A stretch of DNA of 23,503 bases from a virus: the IMG/VR virus record IMGVR_UViG_3300006916_005240, positions 1-23,503 of that record; one strand, 5' to 3'. The position numbers and the translations under genes are program-made. Below, piece by piece: positions 14,601 through 22,625 of the stretch; position 1 is the stretch's first letter; each line of letters begins with the position of its first letter. A model generated the notes under the pieces. The model was not told the DNA's origin and did no database searches. It saw nothing but the letters and a program-made list of their open reading frames with translations.

Positions 14601-15491
14601 AAACAATGGATTAATACGCATTCCTGCTTTAGGGCGAGTAATTGGATTTCCAGTTTCTACTTCTTGGAAATAATCTAAAACACTATCTTCTGACATATAG
14701 GAATCTTCAGGATCTAAGCCTTCCATTGTCATTTGATCGCGTCTATTTAATTCGTCTAAAACATTTTCAGCAAATTGTAATGCTAGTACATTACCAAACT
14801 TAAGGCTGACCGTTCCATCTGCATTAAGCAAACCCCCTCGCTGGAGATAGTCCTGTAACTTAGTCATATCTGGATCTGAAGAAGTAAAAGCAGGGGTACC
14901 CACATCACTGATAGCACCAGTAAACGCACGACCAAGATTAACTAACTTGTTAACCGCCCCTGCACTTGCAGTAACAGGTAAGTTAACGCTCTGCATTTCT
15001 GATTTGAACTGATCAATGCTTTGATATTGAAAAGGAATATCTGCGGTAGTTTGAATACCAGACAACTCTTTTGCTTCGTCTAGTAATGAACGTGCTTGTT
15101 GTTCAGTAGGCGAAAACGGACGCCCCTGCTCATCAAACATTTGGGTGCGCATTAGTTCTTTAATTAAAGGATCATCAGACTGTTCTGCTAACATACGTTG
15201 CGAAAGCTCTTGCTCACGACTAACAGGTTGCTGTGGCTGGCCTAACATCTGATCAGCAACCATCTGTGCTTTAGGCGATAAGTCTGCTGTCTCATCTCTT
15301 ACTGGTGTTGCTACACCAATTTGTTCTTCTGCTAACCTTGCAGCTGGCATTTCAAGAAGCGTATTCCGTTTTGCTTCTGCGGCAACAAAATCAGGATCAG
15401 TCGTTAATGCTTCTTCTCTTGTTTGCCTATTAATTTTTTCCTGATTTCTTTTTATATCAGATAACGCTTGAGTCGTTTTAAAACTCGACAT
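11694..15491 (-). CDS. Putative virion RNA polymerase (N4/T7 single-subunit fold), 1265 aa
   Basis: A late-strand giant protein that carries the single-subunit RNA polymerase signature. An arginine element NNRFHFRNSAFDPQ (558-571) matches T7 RGRVY...FNPQ. Motif A is KHDGKQSG with Asp791 (T7 FDGSCSG). Motif B is KAVSRAPLMETSYGS (873-887) with Tyr885-Gly886. Motif C is LFIQSIDG (1048-1055), then VDIHDSL with Asp1080. Spacings A-B (about 86 to the Arg) and B-C (about 203) are close to T7's 94 and 181. About 540 residues precede the core, the first 150 Gln/Glu-rich and probably disordered; about 185 follow motif C. It lies beside transglycosylase and internal proteins, as the virion polymerase does in N4, so packaging and injection are inferred. 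It has one cysteine. AGGAGG precedes the ATG. A catalytically dead internal protein is the alternative. Confidence 0.8.
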   Translation of the reverse strand: MSSFKTTQALSDIKRNQEKINRQTREEALTTDPDFVAAEAKRNTLLEMPAARLAEEQIGVATPVRDETADLSPKAQMVADQMLGQPQQPVSREQELSQRMLAEQSDDPLIKELMRTQMFDEQGRPFSPTEQQARSLLDEAKELSGIQTTADIPFQYQSIDQFKSEMQSVNLPVTASAGAVNKLVNLGRAFTGAISDVGTPAFTSSDPDMTKLQDYLQRGGLLNADGTVSLKFGNVLALQFAENVLDELNRRDQMTMEGLDPEDSYMSEDSVLDYFQEVETGNPITRPKAGMRINPLFERSRFGKGILNRALQNQGQVGAATVLFGGEGDRADAKSLEALDGLSYMAMNQLGFIKEVTHEGNTFYDFTEDAISFFDGVREVLDDVFPERSILPSLTPLTNGVGFGLERDRGFKQTGNVSVKSKRSDSNEELDALNHMGRTAMRVNDNGLNTLSNIVHANIRYNIKNRRVVLSRRAFIDQHPTKFCSTHPTATLLGISENDWDKYYRSAIMREGVTEADAAQQADLIIAMQARLRIKNLMVADQFKDRSFYMKRFYASANNRFHFRNSAFDPQNSKAVRNMLISANPIFIDSRQPDAEIMRNFKYIIGRALLNKEDFQSVNPNTTRAEDMGFNATLKLAEEVIFNPESKRFSELVAKGKLIRKLSQTLDPIKFRELFEALPADLQKLYSDKDDWGLKSQAYIDLANYADTINPNKAELELIPIVPLTAEGQLTSVRMQQLQAMMQDAQEMQDLDQIQILEKDIMAEQETFFAPVQKTRKNDYIFQAKATAKHDGKQSGMAIYGLLYGIENMVKRVGLIYEDETNIINEGDIRDYYMTHLIPSINSIFKNADKKSAYEGLFTSFMQDPDNAKDFAKAVSRAPLMETSYGSYIGFQHETVMALLGHPTFGSRFSEAIESIKVDIPTYTDRDAISDLNLVLAATLQQVLVLDYQSHFKDQARIFAAMGETPYFITPTGKKSFYGSREVYETGEVVQVPLGDGTVMERPVKATQPSGTKRTSKIPLIYDMEIGKLVKGQPSAFGQETINQLPVLFIQSIDGAVMAKTINYVNKNRKNPLFFVDIHDSLITDARSVGEYHSAYNRIFKELIGPTEKGYSPIKSAIIPLLEAKANFEARLADDERFMVSDNNPKFRALHATLKDINTKLFNAEREEVSPELAQLFTIFRKPGRHPKKAEAIQRLSNLLKNWDADGAMLTGKEIKALINFLIFFYKVNENAVLLDKERMASLTQDSFGYDSIESQLAKIAYQLN

Positions 15492-15507
15492 ATAAACCTC
15501 CTAGAAA

Positions 15508-15532
15508 GGAAGGGAGCTTAGGACTCCCCTCC
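15508..15532 (-). other. Intergenic hairpin between the two largest late genes
   Basis: GGAAGGGAG (15508-15516) pairs with CTCCCCTCC (15524-15532) around a 7 nt loop, with one mismatch in nine. On the transcribed minus strand it lies just after the 1609-aa gene stop and about 10 nt before the AGGAGG of the 1265-aa gene, followed only by TTTCT. It could be a leaky terminator, an mRNA processing or stability element, or a modulator of translation of the polymerase gene. Confidence 0.55.
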
Positions 15533-15536
15533 GTAG

Positions 15537-18500
15537 TTAGTTGAATAAATAATCTTCAATTGTTCTTGCAGGATTTTGACCAGATAAAATATCAGTAGTC
15601 GCCCCTGCAGCTGCTCTTCTAGATTCAGAAGCGGGTCCAACAAATGGTAATGTCTTGTATATATTTGATACACCACGGGTTGCGTCCGATTGATCTTCTG
15701 CACCGATGATCTGCCCCATACCTGTAACAATATTAGAGATATTCCTAGCTGTAGGCCCAGCCTCGCCTACTAACAAGCTAAATAACCAGTCATCTCTATC
15801 AGGATATAGCGGGAACAATGCATCTACTACACGCTCACCTTGACCCAATACACCTGAAGCATATAATGCACGTTGAATATATGCTTGTGTTGCATTTTCT
15901 TTATCATTCATATAAGGAGAAGCACCAAGCGTATCCATATCTTCCAGACCAAATTTCAATAAGTCTTTAAGATATTGAGAACCGCCGCCTAATGCTAACA
16001 TAGTAACAATCAAAGCAAAAGTATTGTATTTGACTTGAGGTGTTCCTTTCATTAGATAACGTTGCCATAACTTTGGAATAACAACTGCTGTAAATGTACT
16101 AATAAAACCGTTGAACTGTGTTAATAATTGATAACGCGGATCCTGAAAAAACAATGGCCTATTTGTTGCTTGAGGATTTTGAACTCGTTCAATAACAAAC
16201 CGATAAACTGCTGTTTCAATTTGATCCTTCATAAATGTTTCAATTTCTTTTGCTTGCTCGATTATTTCGGCTTGCTCTAGAGTTGGATTTTTGTTTTTTA
16301 AGTTATCAATGATTGCTATTTGTTGCGGTGAAAGCGGAATAGAGTATTCATATGCTTCACGATAACTGGACTCATTAACATTAAACATCTGATGGCGTTC
16401 TAATACCTGCATATCCATCATCTTAGTAACAAAGCCCTCAACATCCATACCTAAATCAGAAAGCATAGTATAAGCTTCTGCATCAAACGCATCAAACTTT
16501 TCGAAGTCAAATTCAATATTTGGATTTGCTTCTTTAGATTTGATTTCTTTTAACGGTGCAGACAAAAGAATTTCTGCTCTATAACGAATTGTATCAAGTG
16601 CAGTAGCTGCTGCTGCTTTTCTTTGGAAATGAGTTATATGTTTAATACCTACATATTTAAAGAAAGATTCATGCAGCTGAACCATTGAAACATCTCTTTC
16701 ACCTGTAGCAAAGCGATCAACAATAGTCGTATTATTAATAGGTAAGCCTACTGTATTAAGTAACTTTGTTGTATCATCTACTTCTTTTGTTACTGCTTCT
16801 TTAAATGTCTTACCTAGTTCTTTAGCCAGGTTATTTGTTGCAGACTTCCATTCATCATCATCCATTAATGCGTAATAAACCATTGCGGTTTCTGGCATTG
16901 AAGAAATAGCTGACAAAGAAAGACCTGCAAATATAGACCAAGTAACTAAGAAACGATTTACAGCTGCCCAAGTAGGATTCTTAATTGGGTTAAAGTTACC
17001 GTAATTAGAGTCGATACCTGCTTTATAATAATACGCAAATTGTTCTACGTCTTCTTTAGTCATCTTAGACCCAGACTGTGGATTATTAACTTCCTCTATC
17101 ATTTTATGCAGCAAGTAATCTAGCTTACGTCCAGCATGACCAAAGTATTTTGTAATCGTAATATATTTTGCAGCATCTTTAGCCATAAGATTAATATGCT
17201 CAAACATATTTTCATTTGCAAACTCTTCAAACCCTTTTGAAGTTTGTAGCAACCTAAACTGTGTTTCTACAAACCCTGGATAAAAGGTATAGTTACCATC
17301 TACTAAGGAAAAGTCGTCTAAGAAAGTAGCTTGGCCTTTGTATGCAATATTTTGCCAAAGTATTTTAGCATATTCCGCATCAACTCCTGCATTGATTGCC
17401 CACTTAATAAATTGGTCTTTCTTATCTCTGACCTTTCTAAAGTCAAAGCCTTGGCTTCTGTACCACCAATCTCGCGGTAAACTAAATGCATTTGGTACAC
17501 CTGTTTCTTCTTGATGCGCCGCATTTACTTCTTCTAATATTTTTAAAGATTGTTTTTGAATTAACCCTGTGGCAGCTAATAAACCTCTCGCTTCATTTAG
17601 AGTTAAGTCTCTTTCAATCTCTCTGCCATTAACTTTACTTTTAATTTTAAAACTAAACTCATCAGGTTTTTTACGATCGTTAATAAAACGCTGAGTATAA
17701 GTTGCCGCACCAGACGTAATAAAAGTTCTAATACGATAAGACATCTCCTCAATATTTTTATGAGTAGCTTTTTTATAGCCAAGTAGCTTAGCTATCTTTT
17801 GCTCATCGACGTATTGAGTAAGGTCTGCTAACTTCTCATCATTAAATTGCCTAAAGCCTTTGCCATGATGAAAAGAACCTGTGGTATACTGACTAAAACG
17901 AGCTAACAAATCACGAGCAGCTGGACTACTCATTATTTTTGTGATGTCGCCTAATGCTTTTTCAAGGGCTTGATAAAGCCGCTGAATACCAGTTGCTGTA
18001 GAAGTTATGTAATCATATACATCTTTGTTATTCTTAAGAAAATTAGGAATTCCTTTTTTAGTTTTTGAAAATGTATTTGCAGCTTTAGCAAACTTATTTC
18101 CTTTGAATTCCTGTTTGTCTTTCTTTTTATCAGCTTCTTTTTGTTCTTCTGTCTTAGATTCAGAGTTAACATAGTCTGTTAACGCTTCAACTTCATCATT
18201 TGTAAGAGGCTTTCCTCCTGCTTGACGTCGAGCTAACTCTGTTCTTGCTGCTGCCTTTACAGCCTCATCTGTTGTAGATGCTCGCCCTGACAATTGGGTA
18301 GTTAATTCGTCTAATCTTTGCGCTTCTGCTCTAGCTTCTCTATACTCTCTATATTCGGCTGACTCACGCTTAAGTCGATTACCTTCCTCTTTTGTGATAC
18401 GACCAGCATCAACATCATTATCTATCTTTTCGTTAAGAGTATCTCTAGCTTTTCTAGCTTCTTCTACTCGTGTTTTAGCAGCTTCATACTGTTTATAAGT

Positions 18501-20366
18501 TTCACCAAAAGGATCTGTGATTAAATCAATTAGGTCTTGATTAGACCGTTTTGCTACATCAACAAATGACTTAAGCCTTTCAATAGGAAACTTATTTATT
18601 AGACTTGACAATACACTACTGCTTTCAATAGTTTCTACTGTCTTATTAGAAACATTCTTATCAGTTAACCTACGTTGAACAATGTTATTATTAGGGTTAT
18701 ATTGGTTTTTATCGATATCATCTTGATAATTAATATCTTGTTGAGCAATGTTTTCATCAACAGAGTTAACACCCCCCTGTTGATCCATTACTTCCATTCG
18801 CTTTTGGTTAACAACACTATATCTTTTCTGATCCATCTTTTGAAAACCAGTTTGATATAGCTTTGATTTACCTTGCTCATAAATGTTACCTGCAATAGAT
18901 AACCCACCACCAAGAGTACCACCCGCAATACCTGCATTAATCAGTCGATTATACATTTCATCAGCGGTATACGAAGCATCTGATGCCGCTGCAGCTGCAC
19001 CCATCTGAACAATTTCTTGAGCAATCTCTGTACCAGATTCTCGTAATGCACCTTGCAATCCATGCAATGCTACATCTTTTGCACTAAAAGGCTTACCATA
19101 TTTTTTAATAATGCCTTTTATATTCTCAGTTTTTGCAAGTGCTTTTAAGAATCGTCCTTGCTCTCTAAGAGTTGCACTATAAACTTCTTTACGGGCATCC
19201 TCTAGCGATATTGTATAGTTAAGCTTTTTGCGATACGCCTTTGCAGCTTGCTCCATGCCTTCTTTGGTCATTAGGTTAACGCTAGGTGCAATTAAACCTT
19301 TTAAACCTAAACGATCTAATGCACCAATTGTAACACCTGCCATACTTGCAGTAACAAATTGACCGACTCCACGGTCGCCCTCCATTTCATTCCATACTTG
19401 ACCAGCATAGATAAATGAAGTTGGAAGTAAAGCTGTGCTTGTAGCGGCTACCCCACCAATAATAGGGTTGCCTGTTAAAACAGTAGTTGCAATACCTACA
19501 GGAACTGCAGCTGCCATTGCACCAAAGGTTGTAACCATATATGGTGCTGCCATTGCTGCATTATTAAGTAAGTATTGAAAGGCATTTCCAATACTGTCAA
19601 TTTCACGATAATCAAGGATAACTTCAGGTGCAGTTCTCATTTGATCTCTAGCACGAAGAACACCTTGATCACCGATATTTTCAATCATCTCAATATCAGT
19701 AGTTTCACCGATAGCATCAAGATAACCGTAAAAGCCTTCTTTAACGCCTAACCAACCTTGATCCCATGCAGTACCTACTTGACCCCAAACACCTTTGGCT
19801 TCGTTGTCTAGTGTTCGACTATGATCCCTAAACATTACACCTGAATGCAAAGCAGGATCATAAGTTGATTCGTCTAACGCATCATCTTTAAATCCAACGC
19901 CATAATCAAACATAACGTCTTGTACATTACGACCGAGATCATCAAACGCAGTTCCTTGTAATCCTAATGCTCTATTTAATTCTGCAGCATTAAGTGCGTC
20001 TAACGAGTCTTGGTCTGTAAATAGATTAGGCAGCATAATCCCTGATGCAATAGCAACTTCAGAAAGGCGGTCTCCCTTTTCATTATAACGCTCAATAATT
20101 TCACGACCATACTTGTCGTAATTACCTGTGCGTTCTTTATAAATAAAACCGCCTTCCTCAATAAGTTGTTGCATTGCACGAGTCTGTTCAATTGCACCTA
20201 CTTCAGTAGGAGAAAAATACTCTTCGCCATACTTATCTTCTTTAACGCTTGCTTCTTCACGAGCATTAATTCCGGCATGACGTTGAGATCTACCAAGAAT
20301 ATCTACTTCGGTATCACCATCGATAAGTTCGGATGGTAAACCTTTGTCATCGAAAATGGTAGCCAT
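15537..20366 (-). CDS. Giant internal virion (ejection) protein, 1609 aa
   Basis: Identified from size, position and composition, not from a recognised family. The N-terminus is acidic. Residues 265-325 contain two or three hydrophobic, Ala/Gly-rich segments (for example MAAPYMVTTFGAMAAAVPVG), and more follow at 335-350 and 476-493, suited to forming or lining a channel. An Asn/Gln-rich linker and a long charged coiled-coil region with KKDKQEFKGN-type lysines follow in the middle. The C-terminal 250 residues have aromatic and hydrophobic helices (GFISTFTAVVIPKLW). It contains no cysteine. T7 gp15/gp16 and the N4 internal proteins are functional analogues: packed in the head and ejected through the envelope. 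AGGAG precedes the ATG. Confidence 0.75.
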   Translation of the reverse strand: MATIFDDKGLPSELIDGDTEVDILGRSQRHAGINAREEASVKEDKYGEEYFSPTEVGAIEQTRAMQQLIEEGGFIYKERTGNYDKYGREIIERYNEKGDRLSEVAIASGIMLPNLFTDQDSLDALNAAELNRALGLQGTAFDDLGRNVQDVMFDYGVGFKDDALDESTYDPALHSGVMFRDHSRTLDNEAKGVWGQVGTAWDQGWLGVKEGFYGYLDAIGETTDIEMIENIGDQGVLRARDQMRTAPEVILDYREIDSIGNAFQYLLNNAAMAAPYMVTTFGAMAAAVPVGIATTVLTGNPIIGGVAATSTALLPTSFIYAGQVWNEMEGDRGVGQFVTASMAGVTIGALDRLGLKGLIAPSVNLMTKEGMEQAAKAYRKKLNYTISLEDARKEVYSATLREQGRFLKALAKTENIKGIIKKYGKPFSAKDVALHGLQGALRESGTEIAQEIVQMGAAAAASDASYTADEMYNRLINAGIAGGTLGGGLSIAGNIYEQGKSKLYQTGFQKMDQKRYSVVNQKRMEVMDQQGGVNSVDENIAQQDINYQDDIDKNQYNPNNNIVQRRLTDKNVSNKTVETIESSSVLSSLINKFPIERLKSFVDVAKRSNQDLIDLITDPFGETYKQYEAAKTRVEEARKARDTLNEKIDNDVDAGRITKEEGNRLKRESAEYREYREARAEAQRLDELTTQLSGRASTTDEAVKAAARTELARRQAGGKPLTNDEVEALTDYVNSESKTEEQKEADKKKDKQEFKGNKFAKAANTFSKTKKGIPNFLKNNKDVYDYITSTATGIQRLYQALEKALGDITKIMSSPAARDLLARFSQYTTGSFHHGKGFRQFNDEKLADLTQYVDEQKIAKLLGYKKATHKNIEEMSYRIRTFITSGAATYTQRFINDRKKPDEFSFKIKSKVNGREIERDLTLNEARGLLAATGLIQKQSLKILEEVNAAHQEETGVPNAFSLPRDWWYRSQGFDFRKVRDKKDQFIKWAINAGVDAEYAKILWQNIAYKGQATFLDDFSLVDGNYTFYPGFVETQFRLLQTSKGFEEFANENMFEHINLMAKDAAKYITITKYFGHAGRKLDYLLHKMIEEVNNPQSGSKMTKEDVEQFAYYYKAGIDSNYGNFNPIKNPTWAAVNRFLVTWSIFAGLSLSAISSMPETAMVYYALMDDDEWKSATNNLAKELGKTFKEAVTKEVDDTTKLLNTVGLPINNTTIVDRFATGERDVSMVQLHESFFKYVGIKHITHFQRKAAAATALDTIRYRAEILLSAPLKEIKSKEANPNIEFDFEKFDAFDAEAYTMLSDLGMDVEGFVTKMMDMQVLERHQMFNVNESSYREAYEYSIPLSPQQIAIIDNLKNKNPTLEQAEIIEQAKEIETFMKDQIETAVYRFVIERVQNPQATNRPLFFQDPRYQLLTQFNGFISTFTAVVIPKLWQRYLMKGTPQVKYNTFALIVTMLALGGGSQYLKDLLKFGLEDMDTLGASPYMNDKENATQAYIQRALYASGVLGQGERVVDALFPLYPDRDDWLFSLLVGEAGPTARNISNIVTGMGQIIGAEDQSDATRGVSNIYKTLPFVGPASESRRAAAGATTDILSGQNPARTIEDYLFN

Positions 20367-20378
20367 ACTTTTCTCCTA

Positions 20379-22625
20379 TTATTTATTTTCGTTATAAAAC
20401 TGAACAGCAGGATTATTCGGATCCCCGTTTGCTAGCTGGAAGTTACGAACAAACCAAAGAAAGCCATTGTAACCATCTTCAGCTTTTTCGTCTGTAAATC
20501 CACGCATATTAGCTTTCTTTGCTTGTGCGCTAAAGTAAATACGCTCTAACTCTTTCCAATATGCCTGATATGCTTCTGTTGAAGGCAATCTGTTTTCAGC
20601 ATACTTATGAACCTCTAAAATAAATTGGGGATCAGTGTCACCAAACTTAGTAGGCATAAGCCCTGTCGTTTGTGTAATTGTTTCTGCAACAAAGAAAGCC
20701 TTTAAGGAGTTAGTAGGATCAGTATCTCTGTTTCCTGTTTTGTATGCAAATACAGCATCACCCCACTTTTCTAATGCACGAGTCATAGCTGTTTTAACTT
20801 TAGACGCATTAGCAGGATCTGCTCCATAGCGCATCATCATATCAAAGTAAAGATCTTTAGCTGCATCAGCAGTTGTTGCACTATCAAGGTCAACTCGCTT
20901 TTCCTTTTCACGCCCACTATTAACTCTGTTTTCAATAAGCTTCATTCTTTCAACAAACTGATTGAATACTGTTTCAGAATCATGCAGAGAATCTTTTGCT
21001 TTAACAGCTCCTGCATTAATTGCGTTAATTAATTTAGGAGGTGTGTTAGGATCATCATCATGGTCTACCCTAATATATGGAACATCATTAATAGTAACTG
21101 CTTGTTGTAATCCATAATCAGGAGTATACATCATATCGCCTAATTTCTGTGTTCCTGGTTTTGGAATTAAATCATCAGGGTTTAATGTTTGCATAAATCG
21201 ATTATAAGATTGTACAGTATACGCAGAACGGTTAGCTTCAACAGCATCTACCATTCGCTTTTGCTGATCTTCATTTCGAGTCACATAGCTTTTTGCTGCA
21301 TAATTAAGAGATCCCTTATGGTCGTAACCTAATGCACGAGAGCCAGCATAGTTAATTGCCATCCGCGCAAGTTCTTTACCATCAAACATTTCACCTGCTG
21401 CTTCCCTAATAAATCCAAAGATTCGTTGTGCAAGAGAAGGATCACTTTCAATTAAATCTCGACCAGCTTTAGAAACTTGATCACCCTCACCTGCTCCAGG
21501 CGAGTTGCTATCTTTAGTATCTTCAATTATCCCTTGAATTAATGCATCATTTTCTGATACTGGTTTTTTCTTTTCTTTTTCTTTAGGGGGCGGTGGAGGT
21601 AAGTCTTCCATGCCTGTAGATGCACCTTCATCTAGAGAAGGATCACCACTTATGCCTAGTCCTGGCCTATTAATTGGTATTTCTTCTTCATCTAAAGCGG
21701 CATTATCACTTACAGCTACAACAGAGGGTTCTGCAGTAGGAGGAATAACTGTTTCTGCTTTATATTCACCAAATGTTGCGCCTTCATCAAGCGATGGATC
21801 TCCGCTAATCCCAACCGCTGGAACAGGCGGCTGTTCCTCTGCAGGAACTTCCGGTACTATTGTAGCTGCTTCAGCTGTACTAACTGGATTTAGCATTGAA
21901 AGAATACTATCAACAATTCCAGGCTCTTTTTTTGTCTGAAGATTAGCCATAACTTTAATAGGGTATTCAATTGTTTCCTGAGTAAGCGGATCGCCTTCTC
22001 CTGCTTTAAACCTAGCAATACGTCCTGGACCTGCATTATAAGCTTGAAGAACCTCTTCCATTGTATAGTCAGGATTATTTGCAGCAATCCCTGCAAGGTA
22101 GCTGCGAGCAAACTCTCTTGACTTTACAGGATCAGTTAATTCTTCTTGACTTAAAGGAGTTACTCCATATCCAGGCTGAGCTGCAGTGGCTGGCATAATT
22201 TGGTAAGGACCAAGTGCTCCCGCAGAAGATTTTGCTTCAACATCACCTCCAGACTCTACTTGCATAATGCTATCTAACAACTCATCCGTTAGCCAGCTAG
22301 GTGTGCTACCACCTTCTGCACGATATAAAGAAGATAAGTTATTTATCATACCACCACTAAACACATAACTAGGAATACTACCGCCTTGAGCCGCTTGCAT
22401 TTCCTTTCCTTCTTCATTTATTTCTTCGAGAAGAGGTTCATACTTGCGAGTAGCTTCTGCATTAATAACATATTCTCCAGGAGTTAACCATGCTGGAACT
22501 GTATCTGTGCCTTTAGGGTCTCCAGGATGATCATATTTAGGGGTCATCATAGGAGGCACTTCAGCGAACTCTACAGCAATCTCATTGCCATAGCGATCCT
22601 TTTGCATAAAGCTTTTAATTTGCAT
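20379..22625 (-). CDS. Lytic transglycosylase fusion, virion-associated, 748 aa
   Basis: Residues 115-210 are a soluble-lytic-transglycosylase (SLT, goose-lysozyme-like) domain: SIMQVESGG with catalytic Glu124, then SAGALGPYQIMPATA and QAYNAGPGRI, all typical. It would cut peptidoglycan locally so DNA and internal proteins can cross the wall. Residues 38-65 carry a TDTVPAWLTPGEYVINAEA segment seen in many phage tape-measure or internal proteins. Residues 240-360 are a Pro/Glu/Ser-rich linker with repeats (separate entries) and a PPPPP run. The remaining helical half is unassigned. There are no cysteines and no signal peptide, which fits delivery from the virion rather than export. The start overlaps the upstream gene by one base, with GGAGG upstream. 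Confidence 0.88.
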   Translation of the reverse strand: MQIKSFMQKDRYGNEIAVEFAEVPPMMTPKYDHPGDPKGTDTVPAWLTPGEYVINAEATRKYEPLLEEINEEGKEMQAAQGGSIPSYVFSGGMINNLSSLYRAEGGSTPSWLTDELLDSIMQVESGGDVEAKSSAGALGPYQIMPATAAQPGYGVTPLSQEELTDPVKSREFARSYLAGIAANNPDYTMEEVLQAYNAGPGRIARFKAGEGDPLTQETIEYPIKVMANLQTKKEPGIVDSILSMLNPVSTAEAATIVPEVPAEEQPPVPAVGISGDPSLDEGATFGEYKAETVIPPTAEPSVVAVSDNAALDEEEIPINRPGLGISGDPSLDEGASTGMEDLPPPPPKEKEKKKPVSENDALIQGIIEDTKDSNSPGAGEGDQVSKAGRDLIESDPSLAQRIFGFIREAAGEMFDGKELARMAINYAGSRALGYDHKGSLNYAAKSYVTRNEDQQKRMVDAVEANRSAYTVQSYNRFMQTLNPDDLIPKPGTQKLGDMMYTPDYGLQQAVTINDVPYIRVDHDDDPNTPPKLINAINAGAVKAKDSLHDSETVFNQFVERMKLIENRVNSGREKEKRVDLDSATTADAAKDLYFDMMMRYGADPANASKVKTAMTRALEKWGDAVFAYKTGNRDTDPTNSLKAFFVAETITQTTGLMPTKFGDTDPQFILEVHKYAENRLPSTEAYQAYWKELERIYFSAQAKKANMRGFTDEKAEDGYNGFLWFVRNFQLANGDPNNPAVQFYNENK
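21621..21656 (-). repeat. Copy 2 of a 12-codon repeat in the transglycosylase linker
   Basis: Encodes GISGDPSLDEGA (residues 324-335), identical in protein sequence to the copy at 21777-21812 but different at eight bases, all silent third positions. Confidence 0.85.
21777..21812 (-). repeat. Copy 1 of a 12-codon repeat in the transglycosylase linker
   Basis: Encodes GISGDPSLDEGA (residues 272-283). Looser relatives of the motif lie at residues 304-315 (AVSDNAALDEEE) and 355-365 (PVSENDALIQG), all in the proline-rich linker. Confidence 0.85.

Noticed and set aside
21610-21939. 109-codon open frame opposite the transglycosylase linker
   Set aside because: Antisense of a low-complexity Ser/Pro/Glu-coding region; the apparent protein is Ser/Thr/Gly-rich noise.
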